A DNA stretch of 59,735 nucleotides from an uncultured Granulosicoccaceae bacterium (GTDB lineage: Bacteria > Pseudomonadota > Gammaproteobacteria > Granulosicoccales > Granulosicoccaceae), in NCBI GenBank assembly GCA_937958675.1, contig CALGND010000013.1, positions 1 through 59,735 on the forward strand, written 5' to 3'. The notes beneath the pieces were generated by a model, which was not told the DNA's origin, searched no databases, and saw nothing but the letters and a program-made list of their open reading frames with translations. This document shows, in pieces, positions 28,786 to 38,499 of this stretch. The translations under genes and the position numbers were made by a program. How positions within the stretch are numbered: position 1 is the stretch's first letter; each line of letters opens with the position of its first letter.

Positions 28786-31209
28786 CTAAGCAGCTTTTTT
28801 ATGCTCATCGACCGACGCATTGATCCTTGCGATTGCATCAATCACTTCGTCTTTCGTGACCGGCTTTGAATAAAAATAGCCCTGCGCCACGTCGATACCA
28901 AGTTTATTCACTTCCACAAGCTGACCCTGAGTTTCAATGCCTTCGGCAACGGTTTCAAGATCGAATATGTCAGCTATAGAGGCTATGGTGGCCGTCACTG
29001 ATTTCATATTCTTCGAATCTTCTTCCAAAGTATTGATGAACGATCGATCAATCTTCAGTGTATCAAGAGGTAGTTGCTGAAGCTGACTAAGTGAAGAATA
29101 GCCAGTACCAAAATCGTCTAGAGCTATACGCACGCCGAAGTCTTTCAAAGTAGTCAGACTCTTCACAATCCAATCCATGTCTGCTATGACAACGCTCTCT
29201 GTAATTTCCAGTTCCAAGCAATCTGCTGAAATACCATGTCGCTTGATGGTGTCAATGACCTGTAGCACAAATTCAAGCTGTGTTAATTGATGGACAGACA
29301 CATTAACCGCCACTCTGATATGGGTAGTTGCAGAGCTATTCCAAATTGCAGCCTGTTTACACGCTTCATTCAACACCCACTGCCCAATTTCTGGCATTAG
29401 GCCTATATCTTCCGCTACTTCGATAAACTCAATTGGCGAAACCATCCCTCTAGTTGGATGGTTCCATCTTATGAGAGCTTCAACGGCGTTCGCTTTGTTC
29501 AATTTGAGATTAAATTGTGGTTGATAATGCAGTTCCAGATCGCCGTTCTCGATCGCGCATGCCAGATCTTTTTCGATAGAAATTCGACTTTCGAATCGTT
29601 TTGCTATCTCTCGATCATAAGGCTGGATAGTTTTTTCATCGGATTGTTTAGCACCAAACATCGCAAAATCAGATGTAATCTGTAGCTCTTTGATCGAGCT
29701 TGCATCATCAGGAAAGACGCTATAACCCACGCTAATATCAATCTTTACCCGCACATTCTCTACCACGAAGGTACTATCAAATAGCGCTCTAAGCTTGCAA
29801 GAAACTTCATAGGGGTCATCAGCATTAACACCGGAATAGGCAACAGCAAACTCATCACCCCCCATACGCCCTATCAGCCTCCCCTCACACACTTTCGATT
29901 CGAGCCGCTTGGCAACTTGCTCTAGCAATTTATCGCCCGCTACGTGCCCCATCGTATCGTTTATAGCCTTAAATCTATTGAGGTCCAGTGTAATAAGAAC
30001 CAGCTTTTCGTTTTTTGAAACATTCGTTCCGTTGAACAAAGCTTTCAGCTCTGCATTAAAGTAGCGTCGATTCGGCAAACCGGTTAAGTCATCGTGATTG
30101 GCTTGGTGTTGAGTTTCCTTTGATATTCGGAAAGTGGCAAAAGCCATTCCCATACACAAAAGAACCAAAATGGTATTCAAAAACAGGTACTCGGCCGCAC
30201 TGCGCTTTATTTTATCCGCTGTCGATAGCGTGTTAGCTAATATGACCGACTCTAACGATTTGATATTTTGTTTGATATCTTCGGATACCTCCCTCCACCG
30301 CGCTAAATGTAAGGCTGTGTCAACCCGTTTTGGAGTTGCATGCATAATCTGCTCAGCTTCCAGCCTGAATACACTCTCATACTGCGCTTTCAAACTAGCG
30401 ACAGCTTCGACAGGCAGTGCGGTGTTGGCTTCGTAACCCGCCATTTCTGCTAAATAGGACAAAGCGCGAGTTGCGTACTCATGCTGTTGCTGGATTCTGA
30501 GCGCTAAGTTTTCAATATTGACATTATCCAGCCCCGAATTCTGATATTTCAATAGAAACGCTTCTAACAGAGTGCTAGTTTGGTTTACCGCATCGCTTAA
30601 AACCCAAATCCTGTCCTTAATATCATTCGTTGATGACACATCGGGGTGGTTTTTTTCAGGATAAGCATGTGTTTGCATCCGAAGCTTATTGAAGGTCATT
30701 GTTAAGTTTGAATAAGCATCGTATAACTGCATGCGAACTCGCTCGTCGCGAGTCTCAGGTGTTCGGGAAGCCTGCCCGTGAACTACAGAACGCAAAAGAG
30801 ATAGTCTTTTAAACTTATCTTCTAGGTTATCAAATATTGACTCTATAGTTTTTTGACTATAGCGATGTGGAAATTTATTAGGCGCTTCAGACCGCGCCAG
30901 CATAATCTCATTGCGTACTTGGCTAAATAGCAATCTAGAGCTTTTAGATGAGCTACTAAGGCGCTCGCGTACGTTGTGAAATTGATTAGAAGTTACTAGG
31001 ATACGTTGAACTTCAGCTCGTTCATGGTCAATGTTGTTGGCTAATTCGAACAGAGTAGTCTCTGGCGTAACCGAAAGTTGCAGCTGCGTAACATCTGAAA
31101 ACTGCATATGCGCATCGGAAACATAACGAGCACCAAGCAAGAATACCAGCGCTGAAGAAACCAGACTCACGCCGATCAAATTTTTACTAATTTTGGAGAT
31201 TTCGATCAT
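28786..31209 (-). CDS. Membrane GGDEF/EAL cyclic-di-GMP protein
   Basis: A first membrane helix (about residues 10-27), a helical periplasmic sensor of about 310 residues with no recognised family, and a second helix (YLFLNTILVLLCMGMAF) precede the cytosolic domains. GGDEF begins at HDDLTGLPNRR and has the intact active site RMGGDEFAVAY. EAL begins near residue 545 with EALIRWNHP, and further catalytic elements ELEITESV, DDFGTGYSS and KIDRSF are present. Both diguanylate cyclase and phosphodiesterase activities look possible. No I-site RxxD was confirmed. The MshEN-like ATPase at 39895 is a possible c-di-GMP reader. Confidence 0.92.
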   Translation of the reverse strand: MIEISKISKNLIGVSLVSSALVFLLGARYVSDAHMQFSDVTQLQLSVTPETTLFELANNIDHERAEVQRILVTSNQFHNVRERLSSSSKSSRLLFSQVRNEIMLARSEAPNKFPHRYSQKTIESIFDNLEDKFKRLSLLRSVVHGQASRTPETRDERVRMQLYDAYSNLTMTFNKLRMQTHAYPEKNHPDVSSTNDIKDRIWVLSDAVNQTSTLLEAFLLKYQNSGLDNVNIENLALRIQQQHEYATRALSYLAEMAGYEANTALPVEAVASLKAQYESVFRLEAEQIMHATPKRVDTALHLARWREVSEDIKQNIKSLESVILANTLSTADKIKRSAAEYLFLNTILVLLCMGMAFATFRISKETQHQANHDDLTGLPNRRYFNAELKALFNGTNVSKNEKLVLITLDLNRFKAINDTMGHVAGDKLLEQVAKRLESKVCEGRLIGRMGGDEFAVAYSGVNADDPYEVSCKLRALFDSTFVVENVRVKIDISVGYSVFPDDASSIKELQITSDFAMFGAKQSDEKTIQPYDREIAKRFESRISIEKDLACAIENGDLELHYQPQFNLKLNKANAVEALIRWNHPTRGMVSPIEFIEVAEDIGLMPEIGQWVLNEACKQAAIWNSSATTHIRVAVNVSVHQLTQLEFVLQVIDTIKRHGISADCLELEITESVVIADMDWIVKSLTTLKDFGVRIALDDFGTGYSSLSQLQQLPLDTLKIDRSFINTLEEDSKNMKSVTATIASIADIFDLETVAEGIETQGQLVEVNKLGIDVAQGYFYSKPVTKDEVIDAIARINASVDEHKKAA

Positions 31210-31642
31210 ACGATCTTCAATGATTACGCAATATTACCGATTGCAGATGATGCTAATACTCGCAACCTCACTACCCTCGGTCGATTATTAGCCTGTCAAT
31301 TCAGCAGCGCAATCATTGTCACTACTCTATTCTAAAAGTTATTGGCAGCCCCGACGAGGACTAAAGTCAGATTTGATAAGAGTAAACCTACTACTAGGTT
31401 ACTAGTGAAGATTATGACCCCTATAAGCTGGCTACTTTCGTGTGACATGCGTATCAAAATTCGATGCTTTGTATATGTAACTCCCCGCGCAAAAGGCTCT
31501 CAGCGCCAGTTACAAATGTGAAGTAGATCGTAGATCACTAGCATAATGGTCTCACCGATACCGATTGTTCTATGCAGTTCTCATGTGAGTTCATTCAAGG
31601 TGATTAAAATCGCCGCATTCACAATAATTAGAACTAATAAAG
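31210..31642. other. Non-coding divergent region of 433 bp
   Basis: The region separates the GGDEF/EAL gene (minus) from the third propeller gene (plus) and must hold both promoters. A small hairpin AACCTA-ctac-TAGGTT lies at 31385-31400. No strong -35/-10 pair and no credible open frame were seen. Confidence 0.45.
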
Positions 31643-34582
31643 ATGAATCAATCAGCCAACTATAGTCCAAGTGCTAGTCAGTCAAATAAAACTATATTCG
31701 CTTCTAAATGGTCAGCCATTTTTGCAGCCTTCCTATTGTCCATCAGCACTTTCACACATGCAGACATCGGCGCAACACACACATCACTTGTGTCTGAATT
31801 CGCTTCGTTTAATACACCGGGAGTTGTTGATGGTCGCGTTGAAGCGATCGCCATCGACGGAGACACCGTCTTCGTAGGCGGAACCTTCACTCAGATTCAC
31901 GACCCACTCAGCGACGAAATTATTGATCAGCCGTATCTGTTTGCTTACAGCAAATCTTCTGGCGATATCATTCGCGACTTTGACCCTATCCTAAACAATG
32001 TTGTTTTTGCACTTGAAACAACCGGCGATGGCGCGGGCGTGTTTGCTGGTGGTGTGTTCAACACTATTAACGGCGAATCCAACCGTCGTGGCATAGTCAA
32101 ACTCGATGACAACGGTGACCGTGCTTCAGGCTTTGGAGCAAGAGCTGACGCAGTGGTCAAAACTCTTGTGCGACTAGACAACACACTCTACCTGGGTGGA
32201 AGTTTTTCCAATATCAGCGGCACAGCTGTTGAGCATCTAGCGGCAATCGACACCACAACTGGCGCTGTAGATCCAAACCTTAATCTAGACTTTGACGGTA
32301 GAATTTTCACCCACGTAACCCCGAACGCCGTTCAATCTGTTGAAGATATTGACATCACATCTGACGGACAACTGATGGTCATCATCGGTAACTTCCAATC
32401 TATTGATGGCATCAGCCGTACACGACTTGCAGTGATTGAACTGGACGGCCAAGCCACAGTGTCAAACTGGAACACCGATGTCTATGACGTACAATGCCCA
32501 GTTTTAAGGCTTCCTCAGTACATCAGAGGTATCGACATCGCCCCTGATGACTCTTACTTTGTCGTAGGCTCACAAGGCTGGCGCCGAGTGGGTGAGCCTG
32601 CCTGCGATACAACAGTACGATTTGATTTCAAAGATTTAAGCGATACCGATGCACAGCCAACCTGGGTTAACTACACCGGTGGCGATTCAGTCTATGAAGT
32701 TGTTGCAACCGAGCATGCCGTTTACATTGGCGGCCACTTTGAGTTTGTAAACAACGATCTTGGTGGCGGTAACTGGAGGGGCCCAGGTGGTCAACCACGT
32801 CGTGGCCTTGCAGCACTTGACCCACTCAACGGCTTGGCGCTGCTCGACTGGCGTTCAGACAGAAACCCTCGTGGCGTCGGTGTATTTGCGTTAATTGCCG
32901 AACCTGAAGGGATTTATCTTGGCGATGACACAGATTTTCTCAATGAGACCGAACACAAAAAGCTTAAATTTTTACCGGTCACTGAAACCATTATTGCAAG
33001 GCCCAACGTGCCAACTTTACCAACGATGATCGTTACTAACAATGATTCAGGTGTTAGCGGTCTCAATCTTAGCTCGTTTGACGGCAGCACTATCGATGCA
33101 TCAACCCAACTAAGCGATACGGAATTCGGTAGTAGTACAGCATCAATGTTTGTGGGAGGGCAACTTTTCTACGCCAACAGCATTGGCGAAATGCGAGTTC
33201 GCACACTCTCTGAGGGAACACTTGGGTCTTTCTCAGTAGTGGATTTGTTTGGTTTGAACGAAAATCACTGGGCGCTTTCTCAACTCGGCGGTATGTTTTT
33301 CGACTACGATCTGAGTCGCGTTTATTACACGATACAAGGTGATTCGCGCTTGTACTATCGCGGATTCACGCCCGATGGTGCCTACTTCGGCAACGATGTT
33401 AGCGTAGCGGCACAACAGGGTGATATTCAGTGGGCTGACGTCAGCAGCATGGACGTCATTGGTGGCCACTTGTACTTCACTCGGAACGACGGCAATCTCT
33501 ACCGCGCCGAGATCGACGGTACTACTGTAATTAGCGGCACTACCGTACAGATCAGCGGTGCAGCGATCGACGGTCGTAGCTGGAACAACACCATGCTTAC
33601 ATTCCTTGGTGACGGCACGCTGATCGGTGGCGGTACTGGCGGCGGCGGCGCCCAACTCGAATTCGAATCTTCAGGTGATAGCCAAGGAATCGGACGCTTC
33701 CGCAAGTTTGAGTTTCCGGTCGTAGCAGGTGAGTCAGTATTAATTCGTCTGGAATGGTTAGACCCCGCTGCACAACTTAAGCTATGGGTGCGCGATGCAA
33801 ACGACAATCTCGTTGCCTCAGATACTTCGGCAGGCGGTTCAGCCAAATTCTTAACCCTCCCGGCTGGCGATGGTGGCACTTACACGGCATCAATCCAAGT
33901 ATCACAAGGCAGCACTTCATACACACTACAGGTGAACCCTGACGAAACTCCGCCAGAGCCACTGGCCGACTTCGAGTTCAGCTCTGTTGGTGATCAAAAC
34001 AGCGGTCGATTTCAAGTCTTTGACTTTGATGTTGTAGCAGGTGAATTGATTGAGGCTCAGATCATATGGGATGACCCAACTGCCAACGTCAAAGTATTCC
34101 TGCGTGACGAGACTAATTCTCAGGTTGATCGCGACACCGACGGCACTGGTTCAGCAATGGTATCAACCATCGCAACAAGCAGCGGCGAATGGTCTATCGC
34201 AGTATTGATTAGCGGTGGCTCAACAAAATACGACATTTTGGTCGACACCACGGCTGATTTTATCGTGCCTGAACCATTAGCCGAATTCGAATTTACTTCC
34301 AGCGGAACTGATGAATCAGCAAATGGCAGATTCCAGTCTTTCCAATTTGACGTTGTAGCCGGCGAGACTGTCGGTGCTGAGCTTAATTGGGATGATTTAG
34401 GTGCTGACGTTAGATTGTTCTTACGTGATGAAACTGGCTCTCAAGTTGTGCGCAATACCGACGGTGTCGGTACTGCATCAGTGTCAACGGTAGCAACCAG
34501 CAGCGGCAGATGGTCAGCCGCCGTGTTGATCCGAGATGCCGCCGAGATGGTCAATTACGAGCTTCTGGTTAACACTGACTAA
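31643..34582 (+). CDS. Secreted beta-propeller protein with three C-terminal beta-sandwich repeats
   Basis: A signal peptide (AIFAAFLLSISTFTHA) ends directly before DIGATH, the same mature start as the protein at 7107. Propeller blades show VFVGGTFTQI, VFAGGVFNTI, LYLGGSFSNI and VYIGGHFEFV. A Gly-rich hinge (LIGGGTGGGG) leads to three pre-peptidase-C-terminal-like sandwiches, each with the W(L/D)DPxA or WDDLGAD and RD(A/E)T/N motifs. The third copy is extra relative to the 7107 paralogue, so a repeat was gained here or lost there. The two genes are about 24 kb apart in the same orientation. Secretion is clear; the ligand is unknown. Confidence 0.88.
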   Translation: MNQSANYSPSASQSNKTIFASKWSAIFAAFLLSISTFTHADIGATHTSLVSEFASFNTPGVVDGRVEAIAIDGDTVFVGGTFTQIHDPLSDEIIDQPYLFAYSKSSGDIIRDFDPILNNVVFALETTGDGAGVFAGGVFNTINGESNRRGIVKLDDNGDRASGFGARADAVVKTLVRLDNTLYLGGSFSNISGTAVEHLAAIDTTTGAVDPNLNLDFDGRIFTHVTPNAVQSVEDIDITSDGQLMVIIGNFQSIDGISRTRLAVIELDGQATVSNWNTDVYDVQCPVLRLPQYIRGIDIAPDDSYFVVGSQGWRRVGEPACDTTVRFDFKDLSDTDAQPTWVNYTGGDSVYEVVATEHAVYIGGHFEFVNNDLGGGNWRGPGGQPRRGLAALDPLNGLALLDWRSDRNPRGVGVFALIAEPEGIYLGDDTDFLNETEHKKLKFLPVTETIIARPNVPTLPTMIVTNNDSGVSGLNLSSFDGSTIDASTQLSDTEFGSSTASMFVGGQLFYANSIGEMRVRTLSEGTLGSFSVVDLFGLNENHWALSQLGGMFFDYDLSRVYYTIQGDSRLYYRGFTPDGAYFGNDVSVAAQQGDIQWADVSSMDVIGGHLYFTRNDGNLYRAEIDGTTVISGTTVQISGAAIDGRSWNNTMLTFLGDGTLIGGGTGGGGAQLEFESSGDSQGIGRFRKFEFPVVAGESVLIRLEWLDPAAQLKLWVRDANDNLVASDTSAGGSAKFLTLPAGDGGTYTASIQVSQGSTSYTLQVNPDETPPEPLADFEFSSVGDQNSGRFQVFDFDVVAGELIEAQIIWDDPTANVKVFLRDETNSQVDRDTDGTGSAMVSTIATSSGEWSIAVLISGGSTKYDILVDTTADFIVPEPLAEFEFTSSGTDESANGRFQSFQFDVVAGETVGAELNWDDLGADVRLFLRDETGSQVVRNTDGVGTASVSTVATSSGRWSAAVLIRDAAEMVNYELLVNTD

Positions 34583-34922
34583 TCGATATCGTGACACTTC
34601 TGTTTGTTTATTCCTGCCCAGGCAATAGGGCTGAAAATGCCCTAGCCTGGACAGAGCAAACCCAATTGTTTTCGAGTATCCTTTCGCAATTATCACAACC
34701 TTCGCGTATTACCACCGTATATCCCGCCGTACAATCATTGTGTAGTGCTGTCAATGGGGAGATTGCTGTGTTTGCTCGAAGGTATTTTTACCGCGCCATA
34801 GCTAACTGATAAATAGATTTGGCGTTCACAATGAACTCATGTATCAGGGACCCTGAACCGCAAGTAATTCGTTTTGGCACTGCGGTTTGTGCCCTGCAAT
34901 GGAAAATTGATTCGAGCAAGTT
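34583..34922. other. Non-coding gap of 340 bp
   Basis: The gap between the propeller and acyltransferase genes contains the hairpin at 34618-34650. Nothing else was recognised. Confidence 0.4.
34618..34650 (+). terminator. Hairpin after the third propeller gene
   Basis: CCAGGC pairs with GCCTGG and AGGGC with GCCCT around a 7-nt loop, with a small asymmetric bulge, 35 bases past the stop. No T-run follows, so efficiency is uncertain. Confidence 0.55.
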
Positions 34923-35948
34923 ATGTCGGAAAGTCAGACTTTTGAACGCGTAGCAATCTGGGACGGATGGCGAGGGCTTGCCATTGCGCTTGTATTGTTT
35001 GGCCATTTCACCTTCACCAAATGGGTTTGGGATGAGAGGATGGGCGTCGATGTATTCTTTGTGCTATCCGGAATGCTAATGAGCAACATTTTGTTCATTA
35101 AGCGCATGTCACTTAAAGACTTTTATATTAGACGTGCCAGCAGAATTATGCCTGCGTTGATTTTCTTTCTGATAGGTGCCTATGTCGCATCCGTAGCCGT
35201 TGGGTATGACTTCAAACACTCGGAGTTTATCGGGTCTCTGTTTTTTATCCGCACCTACTGGCCTATTGAGCCAGATTATTACACCGCCGTGCTACCGACA
35301 GGGCATTTGTGGTCACTTAATGTGGAAGAACACGCCTACATATTAATGAGTCTGATTTCCTTAGTGTTGTTGGCTCGGCGGTCCATTGGATACCTACTAA
35401 TTGGTATATATGTATTGTCAGTAGCAATCTGTTTTTATCACTACTCCGTAATACCCACTGTAGATATGAAATCAGCCCTCATTAGGACTGAAACCACAAT
35501 CGGTTTTATTATGTTTTCAGCTGGCTATGCACTGATAAAAAAGCAACTAAATTTGAAGCTGGGCCAAAGCGCTTCATTAATATGTTTGGCATTAGCATTT
35601 TTGACCTACCTCTCGGCTGTGCCGATTTGGACAACGTTTGTGTTTAGTCCAATATTATTAGGTATTGCAGTTAATCACTTAACCGATTCATCTCGTGGTT
35701 TAAACACGATATTGTTATCAGCACCAATGCGTCAGTTGGGTATTCTTTCGTTTTCAATTTATCTATGGCAACAAATATTCTACAAACTGTATTACGCACT
35801 ACCGTTTGGAGCATTGACGGGATTTATTGCATCCATTGTTGTGGGGGCTATTTCTTACTATATCGTCGAGAAGCCGATACGAAATTATATTAATAATCGT
35901 TGGAGTAATCAGCCGACATACCGCGAAGGCTCGCAGGTGGTGCGGTGA
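34923..35948 (+). CDS. Acyltransferase-3 family membrane protein (OafA-like)
   Basis: The 341-residue protein with about ten helices starts with the family block WDGWRGLAIALVLFGHF, containing the essential His, followed by GVDVFFVLSGMLMS and the basic FYIRRASRIMP. These are hallmarks of inner-membrane O-acyltransferases that acetylate or acylate surface polysaccharides, lipids or antibiotics. LWSLNVEEHAYI matches the family's Glu-containing loop. There is no C-terminal SGNH domain. It is followed by a GT-C-like protein gene, which suggests modification of an envelope glycan. Confidence 0.9.
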   Translation: MSESQTFERVAIWDGWRGLAIALVLFGHFTFTKWVWDERMGVDVFFVLSGMLMSNILFIKRMSLKDFYIRRASRIMPALIFFLIGAYVASVAVGYDFKHSEFIGSLFFIRTYWPIEPDYYTAVLPTGHLWSLNVEEHAYILMSLISLVLLARRSIGYLLIGIYVLSVAICFYHYSVIPTVDMKSALIRTETTIGFIMFSAGYALIKKQLNLKLGQSASLICLALAFLTYLSAVPIWTTFVFSPILLGIAVNHLTDSSRGLNTILLSAPMRQLGILSFSIYLWQQIFYKLYYALPFGALTGFIASIVVGAISYYIVEKPIRNYINNRWSNQPTYREGSQVVR

Positions 35949-35997
35949 TGAGCTTATCTAACAATACACTGTTCATTATTCAGGCTTACCAATTAGC

Positions 35998-37200
35998 ATG
36001 AATGCATACTTTCCAAGAATAGCGCACTCATTGTCCTCACAGCGCAATCGATGGCAACCATTGATATTGTTGCTATTTGTTCTTATATTCATCGGTTTGT
36101 CATTGGCAAGGCCGAAGTTAGAATGGGACATGATTGCTTATGTTGCGATTGCGAAAAATATCATCGCTGAGCAGCCTATTGAACAGCTGCAAACGGAAGT
36201 GTACTCCGAACTCAAAGCAGAAGTGCCAGCCGAAGATTTTGCAAGATTAACCAGCACGGAAAATAGCCGCGATATTATCGCATCCGACCCTGAAGCATTT
36301 CATCAACACATCACTTTTTTTTACGACACTAGGGTGGTGTACACCTGGTTGATCGCCGGTGCGATCAAACTAGGTATTGAACCCTTCTTTGCGACCAGCC
36401 TGATTTCCACATTGGCTGCAGCGCTGGCTATAGTTTTCCTAACCTACTTACTGCCGATACATGTGCCCTACGGCCTCTTGTTTTCGATATTACCCATAGC
36501 GCTGGCCAATGGACTGTTTCTCGTCGCACGCTACTCTACTCCGGATGCGCTAGCAGCGTTGTGCACAGTGTTTATTTATTGGTGCCTCTTGAGGCATAAA
36601 AAAATTCTCCTGCTACTGCTACCCTTTTCTATATTGATTAGAACCGATATGATTATTCTGGCGGCAATTGTATGTGCTTATCTTTTGCTGATCAATCGAC
36701 ATGCTAGAATTTTGGTCATCATTAGTGGAGCCGCCACGGTACTTACTTATCTACTGTTGAGCTACGTCGTTTTTGAACACGATTTGTGGTCATCAGTTAT
36801 TGGCTACAACTACGACGAAAAACCTTCGTACGCGCAGGACTATTCATTCGACATATCAATCGGCGCATACCTAGATGCACTCAAAATAGGCATTCTCTCA
36901 TTTTCATATCAGCCCATGTTTTTGGTTTTTTTGATCATGCTGATTAACGGCGCTATGCTTTTTGCCTCCCAAATTTTTCGTAGAGTCAACTCGGGCGAGC
37001 AAAAATTGCAACAGGATTTATTATTTGTGCTGATTTCGTGTGCAGCTTATGTCGGTTTACACTTCTTATTATTCCCAGAGCCCTGGTTACGTTTTTTTGC
37101 CGCTCAGTATTCAATTGTGATGGTTGTAGTCGTTTGGGCAAATCTGGTGGGGGTGAGAGTCCAGCTGCCAAGCAATGAATCTATCGACCGAAGACGATAA
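35998..37200 (+). CDS. Polytopic membrane protein, GT-C glycosyltransferase-like
   Basis: The 400-residue protein has about ten hydrophobic helices. After the first helix comes an acidic loop, WDMIAYVAIAKNI, then a large periplasmic segment with YDTRVVYTWL. This order resembles the first loop of GT-C enzymes that use polyprenyl-phosphate sugars, where an Asp is catalytic. I found no decisive family signature, so the enzymatic call is tentative. It is 49 bases after the acyltransferase gene, probably co-transcribed. Confidence 0.65.
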   Translation: MNAYFPRIAHSLSSQRNRWQPLILLLFVLIFIGLSLARPKLEWDMIAYVAIAKNIIAEQPIEQLQTEVYSELKAEVPAEDFARLTSTENSRDIIASDPEAFHQHITFFYDTRVVYTWLIAGAIKLGIEPFFATSLISTLAAALAIVFLTYLLPIHVPYGLLFSILPIALANGLFLVARYSTPDALAALCTVFIYWCLLRHKKILLLLLPFSILIRTDMIILAAIVCAYLLLINRHARILVIISGAATVLTYLLLSYVVFEHDLWSSVIGYNYDEKPSYAQDYSFDISIGAYLDALKIGILSFSYQPMFLVFLIMLINGAMLFASQIFRRVNSGEQKLQQDLLFVLISCAAYVGLHFLLFPEPWLRFFAAQYSIVMVVVVWANLVGVRVQLPSNESIDRRR

Positions 37201-37506
37201 TTTTCAAAAACTCCCCGTCCGATCCATAGTAGCACCGCGGCACGAGTAATCGCGCACACCAAATTTGTCGCGCCACTTATAAAACCGCTCACAACTGAAC
37301 TCTTGCTCAAGAAACAAGTCCAGAAAAGGAGTACCTTATCCATTCTGCTAATAATAAGCCGATATTTGGCTGGTATAGGCACTCAAGCACGGGCGACAAA
37401 ATCTGAATAGCGTATTGAACCGTACAAGTGTATAAACTAAATAATCTGAACAACGGTTTTGCCTCCAATTGACTAGTAAACACCGCCACACACTTATAAA
37501 AAACTA
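37201..37506. other. Non-coding gap of 306 bp
   Basis: I see no gene, strong hairpin or repeat here. It presumably carries the promoter of the DUF3750 gene. Confidence 0.4.
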
Positions 37507-38298
37507 ATGCGCTGGCTATTTCGAATACTCGGATTTATTTTTCTTTTCTATCTAATGCCTGCCGGGTGCATGTTCGCTCAACACAAGGCCAATAAGGGCA
37601 ACTCATCGTGGTGGGAGTTACGCCGTGACAGCAGCGAACAAGCCCCACCTGCAGCAGATTCAAACGACGCGGTAATACAAGTGTACGCAGCTCGCGCTGC
37701 TCGTTGGCGAGGGTCATTTGGGGTCCACACTTGGGTAGTCACCAAACGCCAAGCAGAAAAGCGCTATACCCGAATGGAAGTGATTGGGTATTCTGTATCG
37801 TGGGGACGTGATGCTGTAAGAATCCGAAACGGATCTCCAGATAGTTACTGGTTTGGTAATCGGCCGACGTTACTGCGCGACATACGCGGCGCCGAAAAAG
37901 TAGAAGCACTCATCGATCGATTATTTGATGCTGCCAACAGCTACCCATATAACGACACCTATCATGTCTGGCCAGGCCCCAACAGCAATACATTCACCGC
38001 TTACTTAGCCCGTGCTGTACCAGAGCTGAGACTCGAACTTCCTTCAACGGCTATTGGTAAGGATTTCGGTGAGTGGCGTCAGATTGTTTCGAAAAGCCCC
38101 TCTGGAACAGGCATTCAGTTTTCTCTTAAAGGTTATGGTGGATTGCTATTAGGATTAGAAGAAGGCCTCGAAGTAAATGTGCTTGGACTGACAGCGGGTA
38201 TCGATTTGTATCCACCAGCACTAAAACTACCGGCCGTTGGCCGAATAGGGTTCTCAGACTATCGACGCTTTGATGAATCGGATTTACCCAGCCCGTAA
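37507..38298 (+). CDS. DUF3750-family protein
   Basis: The 263-residue protein has an N-terminal hydrophobic anchor (ILGFIFLFYLMPAGCMF). The conserved core of DUF3750 follows: VQVYAARAARWRGSFGVHTWVV-type segment, YSVSWG, SYWFGNRP, YPYNDTYHVWPGPNSNTF and the C-terminal LGLTAGIDLYPPALKLPAVGRIGF. The core is rich in Trp, His and Asn and looks enzymatic, but the family has no assigned reaction. The cysteine after the hydrophobic stretch is not a standard lipobox, because Pro is at position -3. It is probably membrane-anchored and periplasmic. Confidence 0.83.
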   Translation: MRWLFRILGFIFLFYLMPAGCMFAQHKANKGNSSWWELRRDSSEQAPPAADSNDAVIQVYAARAARWRGSFGVHTWVVTKRQAEKRYTRMEVIGYSVSWGRDAVRIRNGSPDSYWFGNRPTLLRDIRGAEKVEALIDRLFDAANSYPYNDTYHVWPGPNSNTFTAYLARAVPELRLELPSTAIGKDFGEWRQIVSKSPSGTGIQFSLKGYGGLLLGLEEGLEVNVLGLTAGIDLYPPALKLPAVGRIGFSDYRRFDESDLPSP

Positions 38299-38343
38299 TA
38301 AACAAAAGATAGCTTAACGCACAGCGCACCCGCTCAAAACAAC

Positions 38344-38426
38344 ATCATCCCGGACAACTGACAAACAAGGCAGTTTCCCGGAGTCGGCCCACCTCCCGCT
38401 TGGGATGATTTATCTAAGTTTTTTCG
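38344..38426 (+). terminator. Structured multi-stem region ending in a T-run
   Basis: A perfect 8-bp outer stem ATCATCCC (38344-38351) with GGGATGAT (38402-38409) encloses a second possible stem (CCGG...AACTG with CAGTT...CCGG) and is followed by TTTTTT near 38419. It lies 45 bases after the DUF3750 stop and 74 before the next gene. It is either a terminator or a leader RNA structure of the downstream gene. Confidence 0.45.
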
Positions 38427-38499
38427 TACCTTTGTCATCTAAAGTCGCGTCAATCTCGTATAACCGAAATTAACCCAAACACCATACAGGCCACTTACT

